Source of the DNA: Saccharofermentans sp. | GTDB taxonomy: Bacteria > Bacillota > Clostridia > Saccharofermentanales > Saccharofermentanaceae | Direction: 5' to 3' | Assembly (NCBI GenBank): GCA_024684815.1 | Contig: JAIKWL010000018.1 | Location: forward strand, 1-64,000 | Length of the DNA: 64,000 nt | Part shown: positions 44,268 to 53,780 of the stretch, piece after piece | Layout: each line of letters opens with the position of its first letter | How positions within the stretch are numbered: the stretch's first letter is position 1 | Translations under genes and position numbers: made by a program | Notes under the pieces: model-generated | Told to the model about the DNA's origin: nothing | The model's input: only the letters and a program-made list of their open reading frames with translations | The model's database searches: none

Positions 44268-45001
44268 TAAAGACTTAATCCTCCGTCAAGAACGATTACC
44301 TGCCCGGTCATGTATGAGAAACCGTCAGATAAAAGGCTTGCGACACAGTTTGCGACTTCTTCAGCAGAACCGAAGCGCTTCATGGGAACAGCGTCCAGAT
44401 ACTTCTCGGCAAGGTCACCCGGAATGGACTTGATCATGTCGGTACCGACAAAGCCCGGAGCTACAGCATTTACCTGTATGCCGTAAGGTGCAAGTTCCTT
44501 TGCCATAGTCTGAGTCATGGAATTGACCGCGCCCTTCGTCGCGCTGTAAACAGTCTGACCGGGAACTGCAAGGATGGAACTTACGGATGAGACGTTGATG
44601 ATCTTGCCGCTCTTCTGCGAGCACATCTTAAGACTTGCCGCCTGTGCGCAGTTGATATAACCCTTGATATTGATGGCAAGGCTCTTTTCGAGAGAATCAG
44701 GTCTTATCATGAGAAGATAGGCATCATCAACAACGCCGGCATTGTTGATCAGGACGTCGATGGTCTCAAAACTCTTTTTGATATCCTTGAACATCGCTTT
44801 GACCTGAGCTATATCGGAAGTGTCGGCCTTGAAGATCTCGCAGCGCACACCTGATGCCGTGATCTGCTCCTGTGTCTCCTTAGCCGCCTCATCGTTGCTT
44901 GCGTAGTTAAGCGCTATGTCATAGCCTTCGTTTGCAAGCTTCAAAGAGATGGCCTTGCCTATTCCTCTTGAACCGCCTGTAACAACTGCTGTCTTGCCCA
45001 T
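44267..45001 (-). CDS. FabG-like ketoreductase of the KS-CLF operon
   Basis: Short-chain dehydrogenase of 244 residues with TGGSRGIGKAIS, NNAGVVD, SSVSSILAVPGQTVYSATKGA (Ser-Tyr-x3-Lys) and GFVGTDM. It is clearly a paralogue of FabG at 37210 but diverged. Placed 21 bases after the fused ketosynthase, it should reduce the beta-keto group made on the operon's own ACP. A purely fatty-acid role is the alternative. Confidence 0.9.
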   Translation of the reverse strand: MGKTAVVTGGSRGIGKAISLKLANEGYDIALNYASNDEAAKETQEQITASGVRCEIFKADTSDIAQVKAMFKDIKKSFETIDVLINNAGVVDDAYLLMIRPDSLEKSLAINIKGYINCAQAASLKMCSQKSGKIINVSSVSSILAVPGQTVYSATKGAVNSMTQTMAKELAPYGIQVNAVAPGFVGTDMIKSIPGDLAEKYLDAVPMKRFGSAEEVANCVASLLSDGFSYMTGQVIVLDGGLSL

Positions 45002-45022
45002 AATTACCTTCCCTGATCTAAG

Positions 45023-47287
45023 TTATGCTTTTGTCAGAAGTATCGCAGAGAAAAGTGCACTCGTGCCGAATGATACAGCAATACCGTTCTCACATCTTCC
45101 CTCATGGATATCCTGTGCAAGTTTTGCGAACTGCAGCGATGAAGAAGCTGCTCTGGCTTCACCGAATTCTTTCTTTATGAGTTTGACCTCGATATCATCT
45201 CCGAAGATCTTTTTGTAGATATTCATCTCAAAGTCATCAGTCTCTTTGATACCGTTGCCGAAGCCGTAAATACAGGATATATCTTCAGGCTTCATTCCGG
45301 CTTCTTCCAGAACATTATTGAGCACCTTTGTAAGCGCTGCTTCAGACAATCTTGAATTGTCAGTTCTGTCGCCTGATGTATCCCTTGCCGAAGAGAATCC
45401 GGCAATCTTCGCATACCGCTTTGCACCGCGCTCTGCAGCACTTGAATCCTTCTCGATCACACAGGTGACTGAACCTTCACCGAGGACAGCCCTGCCTTCG
45501 CCTGTCAGTCCTGAATCTCGGTATATCTCCTCATCAATATCGGTGCATTCGTCAGTTCCCGATGCGAGCATCATGCTCTCATAACCGAACAGGATGGCGC
45601 CTGCGGCAGCACATACGCTCTGAAGGCCCGACTGGAAACCGTTAGCTATGGTTACGTTATAGCCCTTGATACCGGTTGCAATGCTAAGGTATCCTCCCGC
45701 AGCGTTATAGACTGTATTCGGGAAAGCAAAAGCAGAACCCTTGTCGATTCCGTCTCTGATGATGCCCTTCTGAAAATTGGCGATCTCGGTCATAGGGCCG
45801 TCATTCGTTCCTATGCAGATACCGATTATGTTCTCGTTTTCTTCAGAAACGGTAATTCCAGCATCCTCTAATGCCCTGACACCGCTCAGGAGCTGGAGCT
45901 GCGAGAGCCTGTCGAGCTTTCTCAAAAATGCGGACTTAATACCGTAAGACTTGAAAACATCTGATTCGAGTTTTGTAGTATATGTGTTTGTATTCTCATC
46001 GTATTCACCGTTTACGATACCGATACCGGTGACATAGAGATCCTGTTTGGGACAAAGAAGATTAAGTTTGTTTGGATCTCTTGCAAATACGATGCTTGCG
46101 TTGTTGCCTCCGAACGCGAACGAATTCGACATCGCATAATTGACGTCTCTTTCACGCGGTTTGTTGGCAATAAAATCAATGTCTCCGGATTTTTCTTCCA
46201 GGATCTTAAGATCCTCGTCCGAATAACCCGTAGTGGGAGGAAGCTTGCCTTCAGCAAGTGCTTTGACTGTCAGCACTGCCTCAATGGCACCTGCCGCACC
46301 TAAACAGTGACCGGTCATGGATTTTGTGGAACTTACGGACACATGATCGTTGCCTTCGAACATCGTCTTCAAAGACAGGAATTCTGATTCATCGTTCTTT
46401 GCCGTACCGGTGCCGTGCGCATTGACATAATCGATGTCCGAGAAATCAAGACCCGAGTTCTTGATCGCGCGTCTGATAACACTCATCTGGCCTTCGCCGT
46501 CAGGTCTCGGTGCAGTGATGTGATATGCATCCGAACTTACGCCGGAACCTAATACATCACAGTATATTTTCGCGCCGCGCTTTACAGCGTGCTCGTAGCT
46601 CTCGACTACAAGGACGCCCGCGCCTTCGCCTAACGTAATACCGTCACTGTGGTTGAACGGGGAGCAGTCAGAGGGCGCAAGTGCCCTCAAAGCATGGAAT
46701 CCCGAATAAGCAAGTGACGAGAAAGAGTCGCATCCGCCCGCAAGGAAGATCTCACCCCTTCCGCCCCTGATCATGTCGATCGCGAGCGCAAGGCTGAGCG
46801 TTCCTGCTGCACATGCATTAACGATATTTGCCGTTATTCCTCCGGCATTATAGAAATCAGCGACATTGCCTGCAATAACAGTAGCAGGCATTGACTTTAG
46901 ATCTTCGAGGTTGCCCTCTCTTCCGCTGCACTTTTCTTTATAATATTTTTCGACACAGGCAGCTCCCGCGATACAGCTTCCGAGAATAACACCGATATTG
47001 GCTGCTTCCTCGGAATCCATATCGATCCCGGCATCAGCCAGTGCTTCTCCGGCTGCTTTTATTCCGAGCGCAGTGGTCCTGTCATATCTTCCGTCTGCAA
47101 GCTGCTCATTGGTAAGACCGACTTCAGCGCCCTTATGGGAATAGCAATCTGAAGTATCAAAACTCTCAACATCTTTGATACCTGACTTGCCGCTAAGCGC
47201 TGCTTCAAAACATTCTTCAGTATTGTTTCCGATTGCGCTCACGATGCCAAGGCCCGTGATAACGCAACGTCTTTCATTCATCAGCAT
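45023..47287 (-). CDS. Fused ketosynthase and chain-length-factor-like protein
   Basis: Protein of 754 residues holding two ketosynthase folds in one chain. The first (1-410) is complete, with Cys159 in NACAAGT, His291 in NAHGTGT and His327 in TGHCLGAAG. The second (413-754) keeps the fold but has lost all three: NGFQSG replaces the Cys loop (Phe551 at the Cys position), YGFGNGIKETDD replaces NAHGT and FGEARAASS replaces GHTLGAAG. This is the KS plus chain-length factor pairing of type II polyketide synthases, here as a fusion. ACP lies 3 bases upstream and a ketoreductase follows. Start supported by GAGGG 8 bases before the ATG. Confidence 0.88.
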   Translation of the reverse strand: MLMNERRCVITGLGIVSAIGNNTEECFEAALSGKSGIKDVESFDTSDCYSHKGAEVGLTNEQLADGRYDRTTALGIKAAGEALADAGIDMDSEEAANIGVILGSCIAGAACVEKYYKEKCSGREGNLEDLKSMPATVIAGNVADFYNAGGITANIVNACAAGTLSLALAIDMIRGGRGEIFLAGGCDSFSSLAYSGFHALRALAPSDCSPFNHSDGITLGEGAGVLVVESYEHAVKRGAKIYCDVLGSGVSSDAYHITAPRPDGEGQMSVIRRAIKNSGLDFSDIDYVNAHGTGTAKNDESEFLSLKTMFEGNDHVSVSSTKSMTGHCLGAAGAIEAVLTVKALAEGKLPPTTGYSDEDLKILEEKSGDIDFIANKPRERDVNYAMSNSFAFGGNNASIVFARDPNKLNLLCPKQDLYVTGIGIVNGEYDENTNTYTTKLESDVFKSYGIKSAFLRKLDRLSQLQLLSGVRALEDAGITVSEENENIIGICIGTNDGPMTEIANFQKGIIRDGIDKGSAFAFPNTVYNAAGGYLSIATGIKGYNVTIANGFQSGLQSVCAAAGAILFGYESMMLASGTDECTDIDEEIYRDSGLTGEGRAVLGEGSVTCVIEKDSSAAERGAKRYAKIAGFSSARDTSGDRTDNSRLSEAALTKVLNNVLEEAGMKPEDISCIYGFGNGIKETDDFEMNIYKKIFGDDIEVKLIKKEFGEARAASSSLQFAKLAQDIHEGRCENGIAVSFGTSALFSAILLTKA

Positions 47288-47289
47288 TA

Positions 47290-47547
47290 TCAGCCCTCTA
47301 TATGTGATTCAACAAATGCTGTGAGTGTCTCGATGGAACGGAAATCCTCTTTTGTGGCGCCTGCGCCGGAAATGTCAACTCCGAAGAGATTCTCGATACC
47401 TACGATGATCTCAATGGAATCGATGGAATCAAGTCCGATATCCTCACCGAAAAGCTCTGAATCGTATTCGAGCTCATCTTCCGGGATCCTGAGTCTTTCT
47501 ACAAGCATTCCCTTGATCTTCTCGGCAATCTCATTATTCATTTCCAA
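47290..47547 (-). CDS. Acyl carrier protein
   Basis: Carrier protein of 85 residues. The phosphopantetheine attachment Ser lies in GLDSIDSIEIIVGIE (about residue 39), and the acidic helix II and overall length are typical. It precedes the KS-CLF gene with a 2-base gap. It is the only ACP gene in the window; the fab operon has none, so it may serve both pathways, but sequence and position favour a dedicated carrier. Confidence 0.93.
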   Translation of the reverse strand: MEMNNEIAEKIKGMLVERLRIPEDELEYDSELFGEDIGLDSIDSIEIIVGIENLFGVDISGAGATKEDFRSIETLTAFVESHIEG

Positions 47548-47592
47548 AATTCCTCCTAATTTATAATAAAAGGTAAATTCACACGAATAACC

Positions 47593-48225
47593 TTACACTA
47601 TGTTGCTCTGTTTTTCCAATGAAACGGAATAAAAGTGCAAAATCACGTTGAACTTCTTGAGCTGCTTTAAGTACATCCTGCATTTCATCCCCCATGAGGA
47701 AACATAGAGGATATCGCCTTCTATGTCAGTTACCGTGACCCAGTGATATCCGCACATAGTCTGATGTCCGTTGGGCAGTTCGACCGCAACATTATTGAAC
47801 GGAGCCGTTATGAGCATGACCACCGGATCGCCGCCCTCCAGATATTTGGGGATCTTCTCCCACCATCTGAACCTGAAGGGTCTGACCTTAACAGATAAGC
47901 CTTCCTTAACGCCGAGCTTTTTTATGCCCCTTCGAAATCTCCCGGCGCTGACACCGAAGCTTCCCAGGAACTCTTTGCCGAAGAGTTTTCTTGGATCTCT
48001 GTTCTTTCCGACGGTGATGGGTCTTATATAGTCCTTGGCTTCGAAAAATCTCTTGAAGTATTCTTCCCTGGTCATGCCCTTCTCACCCTTAAGGCGCATT
48101 ACGGCATCCAGACCGGCTATTATTCCGCATCCGCTGTTAAGGAGCATCGGATCAGGAAGCCACATCTGGCTTCCTCCGAATGATTCCTCACCGTTCTTAT
48201 CAACTATCTTAGGTGGCAAACTCAT
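47593..48225 (-). CDS. Papain/C39-like cysteine hydrolase candidate
   Basis: Protein of 210 residues without signal peptide. Cys33 in LNSGCGIIAGLDAVMRL and His161 in CGYHWVTVTDIEGDILYVSSWG have the order and surroundings of the Cys-His dyad of papain-like peptidases of the C39 type, with the usual Asn/Asp-Pro-Trp-Gly replaced by Ser-Ser-Trp-Gly. Relatives could cleave peptides or transfer acyl groups. GGAGGTG lies 8 bases before the ATG, which overlaps the asparaginase stop. Its link to the ACP operon (45 bases downstream) is open. Confidence 0.55.
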   Translation of the reverse strand: MSLPPKIVDKNGEESFGGSQMWLPDPMLLNSGCGIIAGLDAVMRLKGEKGMTREEYFKRFFEAKDYIRPITVGKNRDPRKLFGKEFLGSFGVSAGRFRRGIKKLGVKEGLSVKVRPFRFRWWEKIPKYLEGGDPVVMLITAPFNNVAVELPNGHQTMCGYHWVTVTDIEGDILYVSSWGMKCRMYLKQLKKFNVILHFYSVSLEKQSNIV

Positions 48226-49061
48226 CTTAAAAGCACCTCCGCCCAGGCTCCCTCAACCGGCATTCCCGTTAATTCAACTGCCCCTGCTTCCCTTAGCCTT
48301 CTGCGGCTTTCGTAGACACCGACACCGGAAGGTACGGGAGCCATATAGCATTTTATTCCTTCCGAAGTCCACTTTCTGACCAGTGGCTCAAGTTCTGAAG
48401 ATGCCGTTCCTGAATGATTGCAGCAGATAAGCACCCTGTCAAAACCTCTATCGGGGATCACCGCACCCGGCACCGAAGGGATGATCAATATGTTATGGAG
48501 CACGCCGGTAAAGAAATCCTTATGATCTTTTGCTTCGGGCATCTGCCCGTCTTTATATTCGTCATATAATCCGCTGATATCGGGTGATACGATAAGATGC
48601 GCTTTGTAAAGCTGCCGATCCCCTTTTCTGTTCCTGAACACTACACCGGACCTGCCTTCTTCAAGAGATCTGACCGCAAAAGCCAGGTTCCCTTCTGCTT
48701 CTTCGGGATCAACATCAGGAGATCTCATCGAACCCGTGATAACAAACGGGATCTTAAGAACCGGCAGCACCCTTGCGGCAAGCTGCGCAAAAAAAGCACA
48801 AGTGTCAGTCCCGTGAGTTATAAGTATTCCGTCGTATTCCGAAGCATTTGCCTCGTCAATGATCCTTCTTAATGATTCACGGTAGATAAAAGGTGTCGCA
48901 TCTTCGGAAGAATAAGTCTTGAAATCAGGGAAAACGAATTCGTGCGAAGGATATTTTTCGAGCAGAAAGTCACGCGCAAATGAAGTCTTTCCGAGCTTTA
49001 TTGTTCCGGAGTCGTTTGCTGACGAGATCGTCCCTCCGAGCATCGCGCCTAATATCCTCAT
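48222..49061 (-). CDS. L-asparaginase (type I-like)
   Basis: Hydrolyses asparagine to aspartate and ammonia. The start at 49061 gives RILGAMLGGTISSANDSG with the first catalytic Thr, and ILITHGTDTCAFFAQL holds the second Thr-Asp pair. At 279 residues it is shorter than the usual 320-340. I reject the longer form from 49178, which runs through the divergent promoter region; AAGGAAAGGGAA precedes the chosen ATG. First gene of the operon that continues into the C39-like and ACP genes. Confidence 0.87.
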   Translation of the reverse strand: MRILGAMLGGTISSANDSGTIKLGKTSFARDFLLEKYPSHEFVFPDFKTYSSEDATPFIYRESLRRIIDEANASEYDGILITHGTDTCAFFAQLAARVLPVLKIPFVITGSMRSPDVDPEEAEGNLAFAVRSLEEGRSGVVFRNRKGDRQLYKAHLIVSPDISGLYDEYKDGQMPEAKDHKDFFTGVLHNILIIPSVPGAVIPDRGFDRVLICCNHSGTASSELEPLVRKWTSEGIKCYMAPVPSGVGVYESRRRLREAGAVELTGMPVEGAWAEVLLR

Positions 49062-49087
49062 TTCCCTTTCCTTCCAAAGCACATTTA

Positions 49088-49102
49088 GAGTAAAATTTAC
49101 TC
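49088..49102. promoter_or_regulatory. Palindrome in the asparaginase/exoA divergent promoter
   Basis: GAGTAAA-A-TTTACTC is a perfect 7-1-7 dyad in the 67-base spacer. TATAAT elements on both strands overlap at 49107-49114. On the plus strand the dyad lies in the -35/-10 spacer of exoA. It may be an operator serving both genes. Confidence 0.5.
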
Positions 49103-49128
49103 GATAATTATAATTCACGGGGGTCTGT

Positions 49129-49893
49129 ATGAGAATAGCAAGCTGGAACGTAAACGGAATAAGGGCAGTTGCAACCAAGGGGTTTGCCGAAAGCCTTGAG
49201 AAGATAGGCGCTGATGTTATTGGAATTCAGGAGATAAAAGCCTTAAAGGAACAGTTGGGACCCGAGATCACTGACATTCCCGGATATAAAAGCTGGTTCT
49301 ATTCCGCAGAGCGTAAGGGTTATTCCGGTACAGCCCTTTATTCGAAGATCGAACCTCTGAAAGTCGACTTCGGCTTCGGAGTTGAGGAATTCGACCACGA
49401 GGGAAGGGTCATCAAGGCAGACTTCGGTGACTTTGTGCTGTTCAACATTTATTTCCCTAACGGCGGAAGAGGCGATGACTTCGTTAAGTTCAAGCTCAGG
49501 TTCTACGACTGCTTCCTCGATCAGGTCGATGAACTTAAGGCAAAGGGCAAAGAGGTCATCTGCTGCGGCGACGTAAACACAGCTCATAAAGAGATCGACC
49601 TGTCCAATCCAAAAGCGAACTCAAAGATCTCGGGATTTTTACCCGAGGAAAGAGCATATATGGATAAGTTTATCGAAAGAGGACTTACGGACACTTTCAG
49701 GATGCTCCATCCTGAAGATAAGGAATGCTATACCTGGTGGTCTTATAAGACTGCCGCAAGAGAGCGTAATGTGGGCTGGAGGATCGATTATTTCTTTACG
49801 ACATCAGGACTCAATTCCCGCGTAAAGGAATCAAACATGATGACAGACATTATGGGTTCAGATCACTGCCCTATTTATGTTGATCTGGATTAA
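49129..49893 (+). CDS. xth: Exodeoxyribonuclease III
   Basis: Base-excision repair enzyme that cleaves at abasic sites and removes 3' blocking groups. The 254-residue protein shows ASWNVNGIRA, GIQEIKA (metal Glu), the YSGTALYSK loop, CCGDVNTAH (Asp-x-Asn) and the ending MGSDHCPI with the catalytic Asp-His. Its 3' end overlaps the convergent sensor gene by 23 bases. Also called exoA in Bacillus. Confidence 0.95.
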   Translation: MRIASWNVNGIRAVATKGFAESLEKIGADVIGIQEIKALKEQLGPEITDIPGYKSWFYSAERKGYSGTALYSKIEPLKVDFGFGVEEFDHEGRVIKADFGDFVLFNIYFPNGGRGDDFVKFKLRFYDCFLDQVDELKAKGKEVICCGDVNTAHKEIDLSNPKANSKISGFLPEERAYMDKFIERGLTDTFRMLHPEDKECYTWWSYKTAARERNVGWRIDYFFTTSGLNSRVKESNMMTDIMGSDHCPIYVDLD

Positions 49894-52800
49894 ACTGGTC
49901 GTCGATCAGCATCTTTCCGTTGAGATTAAGGAACAATGAGGACGTCGTAATATTCATATCCATCTTGCCAGAATACTTGGGATCTTCGAGAGTCGTTACA
50001 ACGCTTCCTTCAATACGGCAGTTGGATACCCTGACTTTAACGGTCGAATCAACTCCTCTGTAGATGCCTGTCTGACCGCCTTCAATGTCGACTTTGACAG
50101 CCACATAATCAAGACAGATATTGGAAGGTGCTGCTGTTCCGGAACCCATAACGGTAATGTCATGAGCTCTTGCCTTTGCAGTAAGGGCAGCACTGTATAT
50201 GCTTAATTGCAGATTATCACTCTTCTTGGAACCGATATGGACTACGTCATTTCCGAAGAAATCCATGCTGACCGAGGAATGCTCGATCATGATATCGCAC
50301 TTGCCGGTAAATGAACCGATTCCTATAGCCGACAGAGCACCGCTCTTGATATCAAGCGCACAATTGCTTATCAGAGGCTCGATATCGCCGTATAAAGAAC
50401 CGACACCCACACACTGCTGTCCCATAAGGCTAAGTCTGTATGCGCCTCTTCTTATACTCAAATGTCCTCCGAGGCCGCTTCCGATGGCAACGCCTTTGGT
50501 CGCACTTATGGTTATCTCAATAAGCCCGTCCTGATCGAAAACAATATCCCCGTGGTACGAATCCATATCGTTGCCTATACCGAATGAATCAACATCCGTA
50601 ACGAATATGGAAAGCCTTCCTTCGCCTTCGAACATCAGATTTGATGTCGAAGCAAGTCTGATTCCGCCGTCAATCAATTTGTTCTCGCCGCTGAGCGCAA
50701 TAACAACATCACAATCTTTTCCGATATCAATGGCTGCAGGGAATTTCTCGCCGGTAAATGAACAGTTCTCGAGAAGGATCCGGCCCTTATAACCGTCCTC
50801 TATGTCAAGTCTGATCCTTGCCTCATCGCCCGGAACTCCGGAAATAACAATGTCTCTGTGAGTTACCTGTCCTGAAGTAACGCGGATGGTGTTGATACCT
50901 TCTTTGGCAAGATGCGAAAGAGATATCCTTGCTTCCCTTCCTGCGATATATTCTTTTTTTGCACCGTCCATATTCCACTTTTTGCTGTGGATCTGGATCT
51001 CCGATTTGATCATGGGATCGATATCCTTCAGGATCACCTCGGACGGTCTTGCCGTGTAATAACCCTGGATAAGGTCTATTCCGAGCCTTATAACTGTGGC
51101 GATCTCTTCGGCAGTCTCTATTCCTTCTGCAAGCGCCATAATGTTGTTATCGTGTGAGAACTCGATAATGTCCTTAACAAAGTGCTGCTTTTGAGGTGAA
51201 TCCTGAATGTTGGCCAGAAGCGCTCTGTCGATCTTTACATAATTCGGCATATACCTTAGTAGGTTGCTGACATTTGAATATCCGGTTCCGTAGTCATCTA
51301 CCGCTGTCTCGACTCCAAGCTTCTGGAATTCCTTCTTCATCTCAAGGAGCACATCGTCATCGATCTCCGACTGTTCAGTAAATTCGACGACGAGCTTCTC
51401 AGATGATATTTTCGTCATATCATAGATCTTCTTGAAATCCTTTATGTTCAGAAGCTGACCAGGGATGGAATTGACAAATATCTTGGTCCCGGGCTTAAAG
51501 GCTTCATCATTTTCTTTAATGAATTTCAGGACATTGCTGAAAGTCGCATACTCGACGTCGTAAAGCCTTCCGAACAGTTCGGCATACTTTATGACAAGCA
51601 GCGGCTGGATTATAGGAGATGTCTCAGTCCTCATTAATGCCTCATAGGCAAAGATCTCACCTGTGTGAGCATCGACGATCGGCTGGAAGTGATAATTGAT
51701 CCTGTTATCATCCAATATGTTATTAACGATCCTGGCTTCCTTGATCTGATCGTCGTTTAATCCGTCAGCATCAAGCTTTTGCAGGCTTGTCTTCTGTCCG
51801 TTCTTTCTCGACAATGCAACATTTACGAGATTCTCATAATCTTCACGGTCCCTGGGCTCACCTTCAGCCATCCCGTAGTAAACTTCGATCTTTCTTATGT
51901 TGCCTGATAGCGTGTTATTGTATTCTTCGAGCCTTCTGTTGATCTCTTTTATCCTCTTGTCCAGAACCTGAAGAGTATCGGCATTCCTGATGACCTCTAA
52001 TGCTACCATCTCACCGTTGCCCATGCAGTAAACTCGGCCTTTGGTGAACACATCACACATCAGACGGCCGACCGCGATTATCGCATTATCTCCTGCGATC
52101 CTTCCGTCCTCATTATTGATCCTTGAAAGATTCTTTATGTCGACCGCAAGAGCTCCCACCTTTTCGCCTCCGACAAGAGGATCCATCCTGACGATATCTT
52201 CAGCCTGTCTTAAGAAACCGTTATAGTTATAGATACCTGTGAGAGGATCTCTGATAAGACTTGCTTCAAGCTGTTTATTGATGCTCAGAAGTTCATCATA
52301 TCTTCTGAAGTTCTCCAGTCCTCTCATTATGCTGTGAAGCCAGAAACGGTAGGATCTCTTATAAGATCCGGGTTTGGTAAATGAGAGAACGGCATATCCG
52401 AAGGTCGAATCCTCGAAATGCAGCGGAGTAAAGAAAAACGCCTCCGGCTTATCCCTTTCCGCTTCAAGTCTTGGTATAAGTATGTTCCTGTCAAAGAAAA
52501 CATCGGAACTCATTCTGTCACAGTTAAGGTGTTCGGGACGGCATGCAATAACATGCATCATCTTTTTGGAGAAGTATCTGTCCGTCTCAGTCAGTTTTTC
52601 AACAGAAAGCCTTGAATCCTCTATGCTTCCGGACATCTTCTTGGCCATCTGCTGCCAGTTGTCATTAAGACAGAGACTGAAGCTCTCAAATTCCCTTATC
52701 TGGAAAACATAAGAGAATACTGTCCTGCAAAGTCCGTCAAAATCGTTCTGGATGACAAGATCCTCATCGAGATGGTTAAACGATGAAAAGACACTGTTGT

Positions 52801-53722
52801 GTGATGTATCGGTCGGCCATACCTTGCGGTATTTCATGTCGATCTCGTTAATGCTCTTGGTACAGCCGCAAGAACTCCCCTGGAAGAAATCGCCAAGGAC
52901 CTCAAACGGGCTTATATCCTCGCCATTCATCAATTCGATAAGATTTTCGATGGTATGTGCTCCCATAGCCTTGGCGGGAAGCTTTATGGAAGTGATCGGC
53001 TCAGGTGAGTATCTGCCTTCCTCCATCGAATCGTAACCAATGACCGCAATATCCTGCGGAATCCTGACTCCGCCTTCGGAAAGTGCCGTGGCAAGACCTA
53101 TCGCCATGCAGTCATTTGCGCATGCTATCGCCTGGGGAAGTCTTCCGCCCTTCTTTATAAGACGGTCCCCGAGATTCTCTCCGCTCGTATACCAGAAATC
53201 ACCGTAGAACACTCTTTCCTTGCCGACAGGAAGATTATGCTCGGACATGGCATCGATAAAACCCTGAAGTCTCTGGCGTGAATATTTATGCCAGGCCTTG
53301 CCTGTGAGATATGCGATATCTGTAAACCCGTGATCCTCTATAAGATGCGTGACGAGCTTTTTTGCATTCTCATAATGGTTCGGGAAAATGGACGGAAAAT
53401 ACCTGCTGTCCTTATCAACAAATATTACCGGGCACTTGCAGCGGTCATGTATGATCTCCTCTATGCTGTCCGCTAGTCCGGGCGACTGAAGTGTATCTCC
53501 CATAACGGCGATCGCATCAAACTTTTCATAAGGAACAAGCGAAAAGACTGATGTCTCGCCTATCTCTCTTACCCTGCTGTTTTGATATTTAAGATAGCTT
53601 GCGAAAACAACGACATCCATGTCGTTTTCAAAAGCCCTGCCGGTAAAACCCTCAACAAACTGAGACTGATAATATTCATCAGCCTGTCCCATAAGCAAAG
53701 CTATTCTTTTACGTCCAGCCAT
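49871..53722 (-). CDS. LacI-type sensor + degenerate GGDEF + EAL + beta-repeat fusion
   Basis: Protein of 1283 residues, no membrane span seen. Residues 1-285 are a PBP1/LacI-type sugar-sensing domain without DNA-binding helices (IALLMGQADEYYQSQFVEGF, CANDCMAIGLA, VIGYDSMEEG). A helical/GAF-like linker follows. The GGDEF domain (about 490-650) is degenerate, with GNGEM at the signature. The EAL domain (about 670-900) keeps its catalytic set: YEALMR, FVNS, EFTEQ, DDYGTGYS, KIDRALL, AEGIET and QGYY, so c-di-GMP hydrolysis is likely. Residues 925-1283 are short beta-strand repeats suggesting a beta-helix. The ATG at 53722 has AAGGGG upstream. Confidence 0.85.
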   Translation of the reverse strand: MAGRKRIALLMGQADEYYQSQFVEGFTGRAFENDMDVVVFASYLKYQNSRVREIGETSVFSLVPYEKFDAIAVMGDTLQSPGLADSIEEIIHDRCKCPVIFVDKDSRYFPSIFPNHYENAKKLVTHLIEDHGFTDIAYLTGKAWHKYSRQRLQGFIDAMSEHNLPVGKERVFYGDFWYTSGENLGDRLIKKGGRLPQAIACANDCMAIGLATALSEGGVRIPQDIAVIGYDSMEEGRYSPEPITSIKLPAKAMGAHTIENLIELMNGEDISPFEVLGDFFQGSSCGCTKSINEIDMKYRKVWPTDTSHNSVFSSFNHLDEDLVIQNDFDGLCRTVFSYVFQIREFESFSLCLNDNWQQMAKKMSGSIEDSRLSVEKLTETDRYFSKKMMHVIACRPEHLNCDRMSSDVFFDRNILIPRLEAERDKPEAFFFTPLHFEDSTFGYAVLSFTKPGSYKRSYRFWLHSIMRGLENFRRYDELLSINKQLEASLIRDPLTGIYNYNGFLRQAEDIVRMDPLVGGEKVGALAVDIKNLSRINNEDGRIAGDNAIIAVGRLMCDVFTKGRVYCMGNGEMVALEVIRNADTLQVLDKRIKEINRRLEEYNNTLSGNIRKIEVYYGMAEGEPRDREDYENLVNVALSRKNGQKTSLQKLDADGLNDDQIKEARIVNNILDDNRINYHFQPIVDAHTGEIFAYEALMRTETSPIIQPLLVIKYAELFGRLYDVEYATFSNVLKFIKENDEAFKPGTKIFVNSIPGQLLNIKDFKKIYDMTKISSEKLVVEFTEQSEIDDDVLLEMKKEFQKLGVETAVDDYGTGYSNVSNLLRYMPNYVKIDRALLANIQDSPQKQHFVKDIIEFSHDNNIMALAEGIETAEEIATVIRLGIDLIQGYYTARPSEVILKDIDPMIKSEIQIHSKKWNMDGAKKEYIAGREARISLSHLAKEGINTIRVTSGQVTHRDIVISGVPGDEARIRLDIEDGYKGRILLENCSFTGEKFPAAIDIGKDCDVVIALSGENKLIDGGIRLASTSNLMFEGEGRLSIFVTDVDSFGIGNDMDSYHGDIVFDQDGLIEITISATKGVAIGSGLGGHLSIRRGAYRLSLMGQQCVGVGSLYGDIEPLISNCALDIKSGALSAIGIGSFTGKCDIMIEHSSVSMDFFGNDVVHIGSKKSDNLQLSIYSAALTAKARAHDITVMGSGTAAPSNICLDYVAVKVDIEGGQTGIYRGVDSTVKVRVSNCRIEGSVVTTLEDPKYSGKMDMNITTSSLFLNLNGKMLIDDQFNPDQHK

Positions 53723-53780
53723 CAAAAGCCCCTTACCGTTAACCGATGCTCAATACATCTATAGCGGTCTATATATCTGT

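Noticed and set aside
48222..49178. Longer asparaginase from 49178
   Set aside because: The extra 39 residues cross the divergent promoter and overlap the start of xth; family N terminus and ribosome site support 49061.
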